NCBI RefSeq assembly: GCF_003044565.1
Contig: NZ_POXG01000001.1
Location: forward strand, 1-64,000
Origin: Neisseria sicca
GTDB taxonomy: Bacteria > Pseudomonadota > Gammaproteobacteria > Burkholderiales > Neisseriaceae
Reading direction: 5' to 3'
Length of the DNA: 64,000 nt
The translations under genes and the position numbers were made by a program. The notes under the pieces are model-generated. The model saw only the letters and a program-made list of their open reading frames with translations, was not told the DNA's origin and searched no databases. Positions within the stretch are counted from its first letter, which is position 1. Each line of letters starts with the position of its first letter. Positions 6,998-14,576 of this stretch are shown here, piece by piece.

Positions 6998-8115
6998 AGC
7001 CGACCTATCAAGACATCAAAGCCGCCGCGCAATACCGCTGGCAGGAAATTCACGCCGCCATAGGCATAGACCCGCGATACCTGAAAAACAAACACCAGCC
7101 TTGCCCCGCGTGTGGGGGCAAAGACCGTTTCAGATACGACGACAAGGACGGTAACGGCACATTCATTTGCAGCCATTACCACAACGGCGCGGGCGACGGT
7201 TTCGGCTTGGTAATGCACTATCTGAATTGCGGTTTTGACGAAGCATTGCGCGCCGTAGCGGGCGTGTTGAACATGGGCGGGGTAAACCCCTTGCCGATAC
7301 CGCCCACGCGCCCACAGACGCAACTATGCCCCGAAAAAGACCACATCGGCAAACTTGCCGCATTGTGGGACGGGGCAGAACCGATAACCGCCGATTCCCC
7401 CGCCGTGCAGTATTTGAAATCACGCGGTTTGGACATGGCGCAATTACCTGAAAACATCCGTTTTTTGAAAGGGGCGGATTATTGGACTAGGGGCGAAGAT
7501 ACGCCGCTTTTTATCGGTCGTTTCCCCTGTATGGTTTGCGCCATCCGCGATACGGGCGGTGAGCTTCAAGGCTTGCATATGACCTATTTTCAGACGACCT
7601 ATGACAAGCCATGTGGAGAGGACGGACTACACGCCCCGCATTATCGAAAGCTGGCAATCAAACACCCCGAAACGGGCGAAGATTTGCCCGCCAAGAAAAT
7701 GCAGAGCCGCAAACAGGGCAGCATTTCAGGCATGGCGGTTCACTTGTTTCCCATTCCTGAAAACGGACGGCTTGTCATCGCAGAGGGTATAGAAACCGCC
7801 CTTGCCGCCCGTAAACTGTTCCAAGCCCATGACTGGGGCTTATCCGCCGCCTTGAGCGCAAACAGCATGGCGAAATACCGGCTTTCAGACGACCTAAAGG
7901 AAATCGTGATTATTGCCGATAACGACACGCCGCGCCCCGTAGGTTTCAAAGCCGCGCATGATTTGGCAGTCCGAGCCATCAAGCAGGGCATCAAGGCGCG
8001 CATATGGCAGAGCGACACACCAGGCTATGACGCATTGGACGAACTGAAAGAAAAAAGGTCGTCTGAAGCCCAATCAGACGACCCTATCCAACAAAATGGA
8101 GACGTTACACTATGA
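6994..8115 (+). CDS. Primase with zinc-ribbon and Toprim domains
   Basis: A 373-aa DNA primase of satellite/phage type. The N-terminal zinc ribbon has C37 and C40 (CPACGGKDRFR) and C59 with H61/H63 (FICSHYHNGAGDG). The Toprim_3-type domain in the second half has E264 (VIAEGIETALAA) and the acidic IIADND motif near 307-311, which bind catalytic Mg2+. It makes RNA primers for the island's own replication and corresponds to the N-terminal half of P4 alpha, here split from the helicase in the next gene, which it overlaps by ATGA. Two uptake sequences lie inside, encoding YFQTTY and RLSDDLK; a third inverted pair sits in the last codons. Confidence 0.9.
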   Translation: MKPTYQDIKAAAQYRWQEIHAAIGIDPRYLKNKHQPCPACGGKDRFRYDDKDGNGTFICSHYHNGAGDGFGLVMHYLNCGFDEALRAVAGVLNMGGVNPLPIPPTRPQTQLCPEKDHIGKLAALWDGAEPITADSPAVQYLKSRGLDMAQLPENIRFLKGADYWTRGEDTPLFIGRFPCMVCAIRDTGGELQGLHMTYFQTTYDKPCGEDGLHAPHYRKLAIKHPETGEDLPAKKMQSRKQGSISGMAVHLFPIPENGRLVIAEGIETALAARKLFQAHDWGLSAALSANSMAKYRLSDDLKEIVIIADNDTPRPVGFKAAHDLAVRAIKQGIKARIWQSDTPGYDALDELKEKRSSEAQSDDPIQQNGDVTL

Positions 8116-9860
8116 AAACGAACGTAATTATAGATGCTAAAGCCATTGAAGACTACAACATCGACAACATCGAACCATACCGCCCGCGCCCCCGCTTCGA
8201 TACCGACCATCGGGGCGTATGGTGGATAAACGTCAGAACAGGTAAAGACGGCGAAGCCATCGAAGCAGAGCCGCTATTGCTTTCCGACCCTATCGACATC
8301 ATCGGCACGGGGCAGGACAACGACGGCGCGTATTACCGCGTTATCCGCTGGCAGGACAAAATCACACGCCAAACCAAGACCGCCGCCATCCCACAAGCGG
8401 AAATCGGCACGGTTCAGGGCTGGCAGCGTTTGCAGAGTTACGGCTTGACCGTCATGAGCGGGCGGGCAAAAAGGGAGCGGCTGGCAGACTATTTGCAGAC
8501 ACAGGGCAGCCGTACCGCCTTTACCATTACCGACCGCGCGGGCTGGCACGGCGACACCTACATCATGCCCAGCGGCGAAACCATCACGGCAGACGGCAAA
8601 ACCCCCGCCGTCATCTACAACGGCGACACCGGCCAAGCGGCGGCATACCGACCAAACGGAGAGCTTGGCGACTGGCGGCAAAATATCGCCCGATACGCAG
8701 CGGGAAACAGCCGCCTATGCCTAGCATTGGGCGCGTCCTTTGCCGCCCCCTTGCTGTCCCTGTTGAGCGAAGAATCAGGCGGTTTTCATCTGATGGGCGA
8801 TTCATCCGACGGCAAGACCACCGCCGCCAAAGCAGCCTTGAGCGTATGGGGCAGACCATCGGGCAGCCTGTTGTCTTGGAGTGGCACGAAAATAGGCTTT
8901 TCCAATACCGCCGCCGCCCGCAATGACGGCTTGCTGGTGTTGGACGAAATCGGGCAGGCAAGCCCCCACGTCATCGGCGACACCGTTTACAGCGTCATGA
9001 ACGGAATTAACAAAGTACAGGGCGCAAAACAGGGCGGAAACCGCGCATTGAGCCGCTGGAAAGTGATGATGTTCTCCACAGGCGAAAAGACCCCCGATTC
9101 CATCCTGAAACACCACAAAGGCGATTGGAACGCAGGACAAGCCGCCCGTCTGCCCAGTATCAGAGCCGCCGCCCGATACGGCATTTACGACACCTTGCAC
9201 GGCTTCGAGAGCGGGGCATTATTGAGCGAACATATCGCCCAATCCGCCGAACAATATCACGGGGCAGCGGGCAGAGCGTTCATCCGCCGGCTTTCAGACG
9301 ACCTAGAGCAAGCCAAACGACAGGCAAACGAGCGCATGATCGCATTTATGGAGACCGTCCCCGAATTGTCAGGGCAGGCACGAAGAGTGGCGAAACGCTT
9401 TGCCCTTGCCGCCGCCGCTTTGGAGCTTGCCGCCCCTGTTACCGGCTTGCCCGTAGGTGTAGGCATGGCAGGCGTGAAACAATGCTTTGACGAATGGCTG
9501 GAAGCCAACGGAGCGGGGAAACACGAAGACCGTAGAATCATCGAGCAGGCAGCCGCATTTATGGACGTTTACGCTTTGTCCATGCGCTTTTCAGACTGGA
9601 ACAGCCAAACCGTGAACCAAAATCACGCAGGCTATCGGAAACAAGAAGGGCATATAACTGAATATTGGTTGATTCCTGTTGTATTTGAAGAAGAAATCTG
9701 CCAAAACTTCGACAAGCTGAAAGTTTGCGAAGTGTTACACGCCGAGCAATGGCTGAAAAAACCAAACAACGGCAGATGGCAACACCAGCGCAAATACAAC
9801 GGCGCGTCAGCACGATTCTATGTTTTGATGGGAGAAGCCCCGCCCGATATTGACGAATGA
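8112..9860 (+). CDS. DUF927 replicative helicase
   Basis: A 582-aa protein with a DUF927 ATPase core, the helicase type of P4-like replicons. Walker A is GDSSDGKTT (about 229-237) and Walker B LLVLDEI (about 274-280); sensor-like segments (MMFSTGEKTP, HKGDWNAGQAARLPSI) follow. The C-terminal 100 residues form a separate helical region that may bind the origin. Paired with the upstream primase, it completes an autonomous initiation module, and the repeat array lies just downstream. An uptake sequence encodes RRLSDDLE. Its start overlaps the primase stop. Confidence 0.9.
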   Translation: MKTNVIIDAKAIEDYNIDNIEPYRPRPRFDTDHRGVWWINVRTGKDGEAIEAEPLLLSDPIDIIGTGQDNDGAYYRVIRWQDKITRQTKTAAIPQAEIGTVQGWQRLQSYGLTVMSGRAKRERLADYLQTQGSRTAFTITDRAGWHGDTYIMPSGETITADGKTPAVIYNGDTGQAAAYRPNGELGDWRQNIARYAAGNSRLCLALGASFAAPLLSLLSEESGGFHLMGDSSDGKTTAAKAALSVWGRPSGSLLSWSGTKIGFSNTAAARNDGLLVLDEIGQASPHVIGDTVYSVMNGINKVQGAKQGGNRALSRWKVMMFSTGEKTPDSILKHHKGDWNAGQAARLPSIRAAARYGIYDTLHGFESGALLSEHIAQSAEQYHGAAGRAFIRRLSDDLEQAKRQANERMIAFMETVPELSGQARRVAKRFALAAAALELAAPVTGLPVGVGMAGVKQCFDEWLEANGAGKHEDRRIIEQAAAFMDVYALSMRFSDWNSQTVNQNHAGYRKQEGHITEYWLIPVVFEEEICQNFDKLKVCEVLHAEQWLKKPNNGRWQHQRKYNGASARFYVLMGEAPPDIDE

Positions 9861-9869
9861 CCGAAAGAC

Positions 9870-9903
9870 AGCCCGCTATGACCGATACAGGCGGGCTTTT
9901 TTG
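9870..9903 (+). terminator. Terminator of the replication operon
   Basis: GCCCGC and GCGGGC enclose a 14-nt loop and are followed by a T tract. A second hairpin without a U tract (AGCCCCTAATT / AATTAGGGCT) lies at 9953-9980. The non-coding stretch 9861-10550 continues into the repeat array. Confidence 0.85.
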
Positions 9904-10212
9904 CGCCCATTACTTCAGGCGAACCATTCCATACGCCATAAAATCAACAGCAAGCCCCTAATTTTCGAGAATTAGGGCTATTCATCCCCTGCCCAATACT
10001 AATCCCATACCCAAACAGCAAAACTCGCTTACAGCGCAATTTTGACCTATTTACGCCATATCTACCAAAAAGGCAGGCAGTGAATAAATAATTTCGATAC
10101 CAATACGCGCGCGCACGCGCGAGAGCCATACAACGAATTTTGCGAGTCCATAAAAAGGAAAAGAAGACCAAGACGCGTGGACAGATAAAACCCTATGCGC
10201 GAGACAAATAAA

Positions 10213-10479
10213 GTGGTTACCGTGGTTACCACAAAACTTAACATTTATAACTATATGAATATAAATATAAAAACACAGAAAAAACGGTAACCACCTACAT
10301 TAATTTAACAGGTTACCGAGTGGTTACCAGTGGTTACCCTTTTATTTTCATGTACTTATGCCCCAAATCAAATAGCGGTAACCAGCGGTAACCATGTAAA
10401 GCTCTGTAAGTGGTTACCGCGAAAGCCCCGATTTATAAGGCTTTGGCAGCGCGGTAACCACAGTAACCACGGTAACCAC
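10213..10479. other. Candidate replication origin: GGTTACC repeat array
   Basis: About 12 copies of GTGGTTACC or its complement GGTAACCAC occur in 267 bp. Forward copies start at 10213, 10222, 10311 (core only), 10320, 10330 and 10410. Inverted copies start at 10286, 10377, 10387, 10453, 10462 (one mismatch) and 10471. Several are spaced 9-10 bp, and an AT-rich stretch (10231-10285) lies within. The 7-bp core is itself nearly palindromic. The array is directly downstream of the primase and helicase genes, as expected for the initiator-binding iterons of a P4/PICI-like ori. Function is inferred from repetition, AT-rich DNA and context. Confidence 0.7.
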
Positions 10480-10514
10480 CACTTTTTTTATCTATATACG
10501 CTTTTTCTTTATTC

Positions 10515-10551
10515 TTGCCTCTTGCTGCTTATTTGTATAAAATTTGATACA
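10515..10551 (+). promoter_or_regulatory. Promoter and palindromic operator of the toxin-antitoxin pair
   Basis: A -35 TTGCCT (10515-10520) and -10 TAAAAT (10538-10543) are spaced by 17 nt. Covering the -10 and the first base of the toxin ATG is an 18-bp near-palindrome (10534-10551) with arms TGTAT/ATACA and the symmetric centre AAATTT. This is the expected site for autorepression by the XRE antitoxin. The predicted transcription start is at or next to the A of the ATG, and no ribosome site is visible. Confidence 0.55.
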
Positions 10552-10889
10552 TGAACAGAGAGAAGCCGATTGAATGGCGTGATACATCGCTAGAAGACCT
10601 AAAAGCCTTTCCGATTGAAGCGGTAAGGCATTTCGGCTATGAGTTGGGATTAATCCAAAATGGCTTAGAGCCGACAGACTTCAAGCCGATGATTAGTCTT
10701 GGCAGCGGGGTTATGGAACTTAGAAAACGTTTGCCCGACGGGGCGTTTAGAGTGGTTTATGTGGCTAAGTTTGAAAAAGCCGTCTATGTATTGCACAGCT
10801 TCCAAAAGAAGAGCCAAAAAACCGCCCCGAAAGACACAGCAATCATCAAGAGCCGATATAGGGCATTGATACAGGAGATAGAAAAATGA
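10551..10889 (+). CDS. RelE/HigB-like toxin (phage Gp49 family)
   Basis: A 112-aa protein of the phage-derived Gp49-like/HigB family, whose members cleave mRNA on the ribosome. Family marks are PIEWRDTSLEDLKAFP at the N-terminus, then GVMELRKRLPDGAFRVVYVAKFEKAVYVLHSFQKK, with the basic residues and late Lys cluster typical of the active site. Toxin-first order with an ATGA overlap (10886-10889) into the XRE gene is the HigBA arrangement. The start lacks a Shine-Dalgarno sequence. It probably stabilises the island; an anti-phage role is possible. Confidence 0.85.
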   Translation: MNREKPIEWRDTSLEDLKAFPIEAVRHFGYELGLIQNGLEPTDFKPMISLGSGVMELRKRLPDGAFRVVYVAKFEKAVYVLHSFQKKSQKTAPKDTAIIKSRYRALIQEIEK

Positions 10890-11203
10890 CATCGAAAACC
10901 ACGCATATTACACCGGTAGGCGGTAATGTTTTTGCCGATTTGGGTTTTCAGCCTGACGAAGCCGCCAAACTCAAGGCACATAGCGATATGATTATCAGAA
11001 CCAAGTTACAGCTTGCCGAAAGCGTCAGCGCATGGATAAAAGAGCAGAACTTGAAACAGGAACAGGCGGCAGAAATCTTTAACACCAGCCGCCCCCGTGT
11101 TTCCGATTTGGTAAACGGCAAAATCAGCAAGTTCACGATAGATGCGTTATTAACCATGCTTGCTAAGACAGGCAAAACGGCGGAACTGAATATCAGCCGC
11201 TAA
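10886..11203 (+). CDS. XRE-family antitoxin (HigA-like)
   Basis: A 105-aa helix-turn-helix protein. The HTH is in the C-terminal half: LKQEQAAEIFNTSRPRVSDL followed by VNGKISKFTIDALLTMLAKTGK, the pattern of antitoxins paired with Gp49-like toxins. It neutralises the toxin and most likely binds the palindrome at 10534-10551. It starts inside the toxin stop codon and is the last gene of the island. Confidence 0.88.
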   Translation: MTSKTTHITPVGGNVFADLGFQPDEAAKLKAHSDMIIRTKLQLAESVSAWIKEQNLKQEQAAEIFNTSRPRVSDLVNGKISKFTIDALLTMLAKTGKTAELNISR

Positions 11204-11266
11204 TCTGATGGCGAACAGCTAAAGTGGAGTAATGCTTACCCCTGAAAAATTTTGACTTTGACAAAA

Positions 11267-11287
11267 TGGGGGTGTATTTGGGGGTAT
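11267..11287. promoter_or_regulatory. Candidate integrase arm sites, right end
   Basis: TGGGGGTGTAT (11267) and TGGGGGTAT (11279) sit about 55-75 bp inside attR and match the 9-mer found twice near attL. Likely integrase arm sites, by repetition only. Confidence 0.4.
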
Positions 11288-11340
11288 TTTTCCAAATTCA
11301 TAAAATTATATTTATAAATATCAATATCTTAATTATTTAA

Positions 11341-11362
11341 TTCGAGTCTCTCCGTCGCACCA
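11341..11362 (+). other. attR: remnant of tRNA-Leu 3' end
   Basis: A 22-bp copy of the tRNA-Leu tail (TTCGAGTCTC then TCCGTCGCACCA) differing from attL by one deleted C. No other tRNA part is present. It marks the right island boundary. Confidence 0.85.
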
Positions 11363-11415
11363 TTATAATCGTATAAAACATATACTTACAACACGCTGGG
11401 ACAGTTATGAGACAC

Positions 11416-11447
11416 AAAAAAGCCGTCATTTTAGATGGCTTTTTTAT
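11416..11447 (+). terminator. Terminator beyond attR
   Basis: An A-rich/T-rich hairpin AAAAAGCCGTC...GATGGCTTTTTT with a loop of about 6 nt. In the island-free chromosome it would follow tRNA-Leu directly. The 11448-11702 stretch holds one uptake sequence and no convincing gene. Confidence 0.7.
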
Positions 11448-11702
11448 TTTTATCGTTAGCGGTGTTTTGGGATGCAGGCTTCGATTAGGGTGGGAGGTCG
11501 TCTGAAAACTTAAATTGTGTCTGTTTTGTAAGAAACTTGCTTTCGTTTCAATTTTTCGCCCAAATCATTCTGATGGGTTTGATAAGCTATAAGGCGGATG
11601 TTTTGTAGTGCATTAGATTAATGAGACAACATAGAACAAGTAAACTAATGGGAAGTAAAACCGAATAAATCAGTATCTTCATTTCTACACCTGTTTGATG
11701 GG

Positions 11703-11764
11703 AAAGGTCGTCTGAAAATGGTTTTAGCGAAATTTGCTATGTCCGTTTTCAGACGACCTTTTTT
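11703..11764. terminator. Uptake-sequence hairpin after the response regulator
   Basis: AAAGGTCGTCTGAAAA and TTTTCAGACGACCTTTT form a 16-bp stem with flanking A and T tracts, so it can stop transcription in both directions. On the minus strand it ends the narQ-narP unit. Confidence 0.8.
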
Positions 11765-11799
11765 GTTTTTACCGCATTAGCATCGATATCTTGAGCTGT

Positions 11800-12456
11800 T
11801 TAATTAATTTCAGGTTGCGGGACTTTGTGTTGGACGGCGTAAACGGCGGCTTGGACGCGGCTGCTGAGGTTGAGTTTGCGCAGTAGGTTTTGGACGTGGA
11901 CTTTGACGGTGGATTCTGCCAAGTCCAGATGGCGGGCGATGACTTTGTTGCTGTGTCCGGCGGCGAGATAGCCAAGGATTTCGAGTTCACGCGGGGTGAG
12001 GGTGGCGAGTGCTTGGTCGGTGCGCGGTGCGGACGGGGAAATCAGGGACTGGACGAGGCGTGTGGTCATTTCGGGGGAGAAGACGTTGTCGCCGTCGACG
12101 GCTTTGCGGATGCTATCGAGCAGGAAGTCGGCGTTGATGTTTTTCAGCAAAAAGCCGCGTGCGCCGATGCGCATGCATTCGGTCAGGTCGTCGCTGTCTT
12201 CGGAAACGGTCAGCATGATGACGGTTTGGTTCGGGTTGACGCCCAAGATTTGTGCCAGTGCTTCGCGTCCGTTCATGACGGGCATGTCAAGGTCGAGTAA
12301 GACGACGTCGGGTTTGAGCTGTTCCGCCATTTTGACGCCGGACAAGCCGTCGGCAGCTTCGCCGATGACTTCAAAATCGCTTTGGCGTGAGAGTAGTGCT
12401 TTGATGCCGCTGCGGAAGAGTGTGTGGTCGTCGATGAGGATGATTTTAATAGTCAT
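11800..12456 (-). CDS. narP: NarL/FixJ-family response regulator, NarP-like
   Basis: A 218-aa two-component regulator. The receiver domain (1-120) has the acidic pair in LIDDHTLF, phospho-acceptor Asp in VVLLDLDMPVMNG (near D55) and Lys in GFLLKN. The LuxR-type HTH covers about 150-210 (LTPRELEILGYLAAGHSNKVIARHLDLAESTVKVHVQNLL). It overlaps the sensor gene by 11 bp. In Neisseria, NarQ/NarP-type pairs regulate denitrification genes such as aniA. The symbol follows that knowledge; nitrate versus nitrite specificity cannot be read here. The neighbouring mobA (molybdenum cofactor) is in keeping. Confidence 0.85.
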   Translation of the reverse strand: MTIKIILIDDHTLFRSGIKALLSRQSDFEVIGEAADGLSGVKMAEQLKPDVVLLDLDMPVMNGREALAQILGVNPNQTVIMLTVSEDSDDLTECMRIGARGFLLKNINADFLLDSIRKAVDGDNVFSPEMTTRLVQSLISPSAPRTDQALATLTPRELEILGYLAAGHSNKVIARHLDLAESTVKVHVQNLLRKLNLSSRVQAAVYAVQHKVPQPEIN

Positions 12457-14266
12457 GGGTCGTTCTCTTGTGTTGCGGTAAGGTTAAGGTAACGGTTGTG
12501 CCTTGTTCGGGCTGGGATTGGATGTCTAGGTTGGCATTGATGCGGCGCGCGCGCTCTTGCATGATGCCGAGTCCGACATGTTCGCCGGAGAGTTTGTGCA
12601 GGTGTTGCGGGTTAAAGCCGATACCGTCGTCTTCGATGCTCAGGGTAAAGTTTTGTTGGTTGAGCATGCTGATTTTGACGTGTTGGGCTTTGGCGTGTTT
12701 GCGGATGTTGGACAGGCTTTCTTGCAGGATGAAGATGATTTGCAGCTGTTCGTCATCGTTTAGTGTGCGGCCGTCGTCCTGCCATACTGTTTCTACATTG
12801 ATTTTGGTTTGGCGTTTAAACCTGGACAGCAGGGTGGTTACGGCTTCCGGGAAGTCTTTGTTGCTGATTTTGGTCCGGAAGTTCAGCAGAAGTTCGCGCA
12901 CGTCTTCGTAACATTCTTGTACGCCGTCTTTGATGAAGCGGATGTTTTCTTCGGCTTGTTCTTTCTGGTCGGCATGGAACGCGCTTTCCAGCATTTGAAC
13001 TTGAAGATTGAGGAAGGTCAATGCTTGGGCGATGCTGTCGTGCAAACCTTGGGCAATCAGGTTGCGCTCTTGGAGTACGGCAAGCAGGCGCCGCTCTTGT
13101 TCGAGACGGCTGCTGGCGATGGATACACCTAATTGACCGCATAATGTACGCAGGAGTTCGTTGTCGTTGTCGTTAAGTGTGGGGTCGTCTGAAAAATATA
13201 GGGTCAGGATGCCGAGTTCTTCTTCTTGATAGGTGATGGGGAAAACGACGGTATGTTTGAATAGGGGTGTTTCTTCTTCAGGTTGGGTTTGTTCGGTGTC
13301 CGAATCGTCGCCTTCTGCTTCGGACAAACCGATGGAGGCGACTAGGTTTGTGTTTTTGCGGTCGTTGTCTAAAAGGCGGATGCTGCCTGCGCTTGCGGAA
13401 ACGGCTGGCAGGGTCCGTGCGAGGAATTCTTCTGCTGCTTCGCGCGGGGTAAGGGTTTGGTGCAGGTCTCGCGTGGTTTGGTAGAGCAGGGTCAGGTCAC
13501 GGTTTTGGCGGGCGAGGTCTTGGGTTTGTCTGGCGACTTGTCCTTCCAAATCGGTATAGAGGACTTTCAGACGACTGCTCATTTGGTTGAAGCCTTTGCT
13601 GACTTGCGCAAACTCTTGAATCTGTTCGGTATCGATTTGTACGCCGAATCTGCCTTGGCTGATGGTTTCTACACCGTCGCGCAGGGTTTCAAGTGGACGG
13701 ATAATCCAAGCGTAGTGCCATACGATCATTAAACCTGCGGCGACAAAAATCATCAGCATCATCGCCATTTGGAAACGGCGCAGCCATAAGGTGTTTTTTT
13801 CGTTGGCGTTTTCCAATGCCTGTAAGAACAATTCGATATTGCCGGCAAAGCGGTAGAGTTCGATCTGCGTCGGTCTGCGGTAACGTTTCAACGCGGGTTG
13901 GATGTTTGATTTCCAGTCGATTAAGAGCATGGATTGGATCAGGCCATAGGCCGGCGGTGTTTCCGAAGGCATCAGGGGATAGATGGCATCGCTTTGGGTA
14001 ATGCGCAGGAGTGTTCCTTCAAATTCGCGTAATTGGTTGTCGATTTGCGCTTGCGGGGTGCGTTCGCTTGCCATATAAGCCAAACGGTAAACCTGCATTC
14101 TCAAGCTTGCGGCATCATCAATGACGGTGGCTGCGTTTTCCAGCCTCAGCGATAAAATCAGGGTCAGGATGACGGACAATAAAGCCGAACCAACCCATAA
14201 GACAGTCAGCAGTTTTAATCTTGAGGACAGGCTCAGGCCGCCTGAAAATAGGGTTCGTAAGCTCAT
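12446..14266 (-). CDS. narQ: NarQ-type sensor histidine kinase
   Basis: A 606-aa membrane kinase from MSLRTLFSGGLSL; upstream in-frame ATGs would add a 47-residue tail unlike the family. Order: TM1 (about 20-40, VLWVGSALLSVILTLILSL), a periplasmic sensor with the P-box-like stretch DDAASLRMQVYRLAYM, TM2 (about 165-185, MMLMIFVAAGLMIVW), HAMP, a GAF-like region, then HisKA_3 with phospho-His in LIAQGLHDSIAQALTFLN and an HATPase domain (LQESLSNIRKHAKA, DDGIGFN). This is the nitrate/nitrite sensor architecture. Its ribosome site is weak. It is transcribed divergently from mobA. Confidence 0.88.
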   Translation of the reverse strand: MSLRTLFSGGLSLSSRLKLLTVLWVGSALLSVILTLILSLRLENAATVIDDAASLRMQVYRLAYMASERTPQAQIDNQLREFEGTLLRITQSDAIYPLMPSETPPAYGLIQSMLLIDWKSNIQPALKRYRRPTQIELYRFAGNIELFLQALENANEKNTLWLRRFQMAMMLMIFVAAGLMIVWHYAWIIRPLETLRDGVETISQGRFGVQIDTEQIQEFAQVSKGFNQMSSRLKVLYTDLEGQVARQTQDLARQNRDLTLLYQTTRDLHQTLTPREAAEEFLARTLPAVSASAGSIRLLDNDRKNTNLVASIGLSEAEGDDSDTEQTQPEEETPLFKHTVVFPITYQEEELGILTLYFSDDPTLNDNDNELLRTLCGQLGVSIASSRLEQERRLLAVLQERNLIAQGLHDSIAQALTFLNLQVQMLESAFHADQKEQAEENIRFIKDGVQECYEDVRELLLNFRTKISNKDFPEAVTTLLSRFKRQTKINVETVWQDDGRTLNDDEQLQIIFILQESLSNIRKHAKAQHVKISMLNQQNFTLSIEDDGIGFNPQHLHKLSGEHVGLGIMQERARRINANLDIQSQPEQGTTVTLTLPQHKRTTHDY

Positions 14267-14395
14267 GGAATAAAGGAAGGGCGTTGTGTTGCCAAATGTT
14301 ATAAACATATCATTCTTTAAGCGGGGAAACAACCTGTCCGAAAAGGAATTTGGCGCAAATGAGAAGAGATTAGCTTTAATGTAAAATCGTGTTAT

Positions 14396-14424
14396 GATAA
14401 AATTCACTTTATATGAATTTTATC
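14396..14424. promoter_or_regulatory. Perfect 11-bp inverted repeat between narQ and mobA
   Basis: GATAAAATTCA and TGAATTTTATC are exact complements separated by 7 nt (CTTTATA). It lies in the 310-bp region between divergent genes, about 130 bp before narQ and 150 bp before mobA. It lacks a terminator U tract and does not match FNR or NarP consensus sites known to me. A dimeric-regulator operator is the likeliest reading. An uptake sequence follows at about 14438. Confidence 0.5.
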
Positions 14425-14576
14425 GCGGGCAATCGTCTTTTCAGACGACCTCGAGCGATATGCCGATTTCTCAGGGAATCGGTCGAAACACAACATCCAT
14501 GAATTAAAAAAGATAAGAATCAGCCGATTAACAGTATGGGCACACAAAACCAGAGACTTCACAAAGGACTACCAAA

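Larger units (their letters stand above)
1679..11362 (+). mobile_element. PICI/P4-like phage satellite integrated in tRNA-Leu
   Basis: A 9.7-kb island between direct repeats of the tRNA 3' end. Gene order on one strand is integrase, unknown cargo, AlpA, HTH protein, coiled-coil protein, terminase small subunit, several small genes, primase, DUF927 helicase, repeat-array origin and a HigBA-like toxin-antitoxin. Integrase, AlpA, primase-replicase and a lone TerS are the hallmark set of Gram-negative phage-inducible chromosomal islands. No TerL, portal, capsid, tail or lysis gene is present, so it is a satellite or a strongly reduced prophage rather than a full phage. Uptake sequences inside several of its genes suggest long residence in Neisseria. 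The helper phage is unknown. Confidence 0.8.

Noticed and set aside
5389..9860. Full prophage
   Set aside because: No large terminase, portal, capsid, tail, holin or lysin genes; the island is bounded by att repeats at under 10 kb.
10107..10121. Alternating GCGCGCGCACGCGCG tract as a Z-DNA element or methylation target
   Set aside because: Only 15 bp and without supporting context; noted as part of the origin region but not called.
10213..10479. GGTTACC array as CRISPR
   Set aside because: The unit is only 7-9 bp, in both orientations, with gaps of 0-60 bp; this fits iterons and not CRISPR repeats of 24-37 bp.
11341..11362. Second tRNA-Leu
   Set aside because: Only the T-arm and acceptor tail with one base missing; no anticodon or D-arm, so it is attR.
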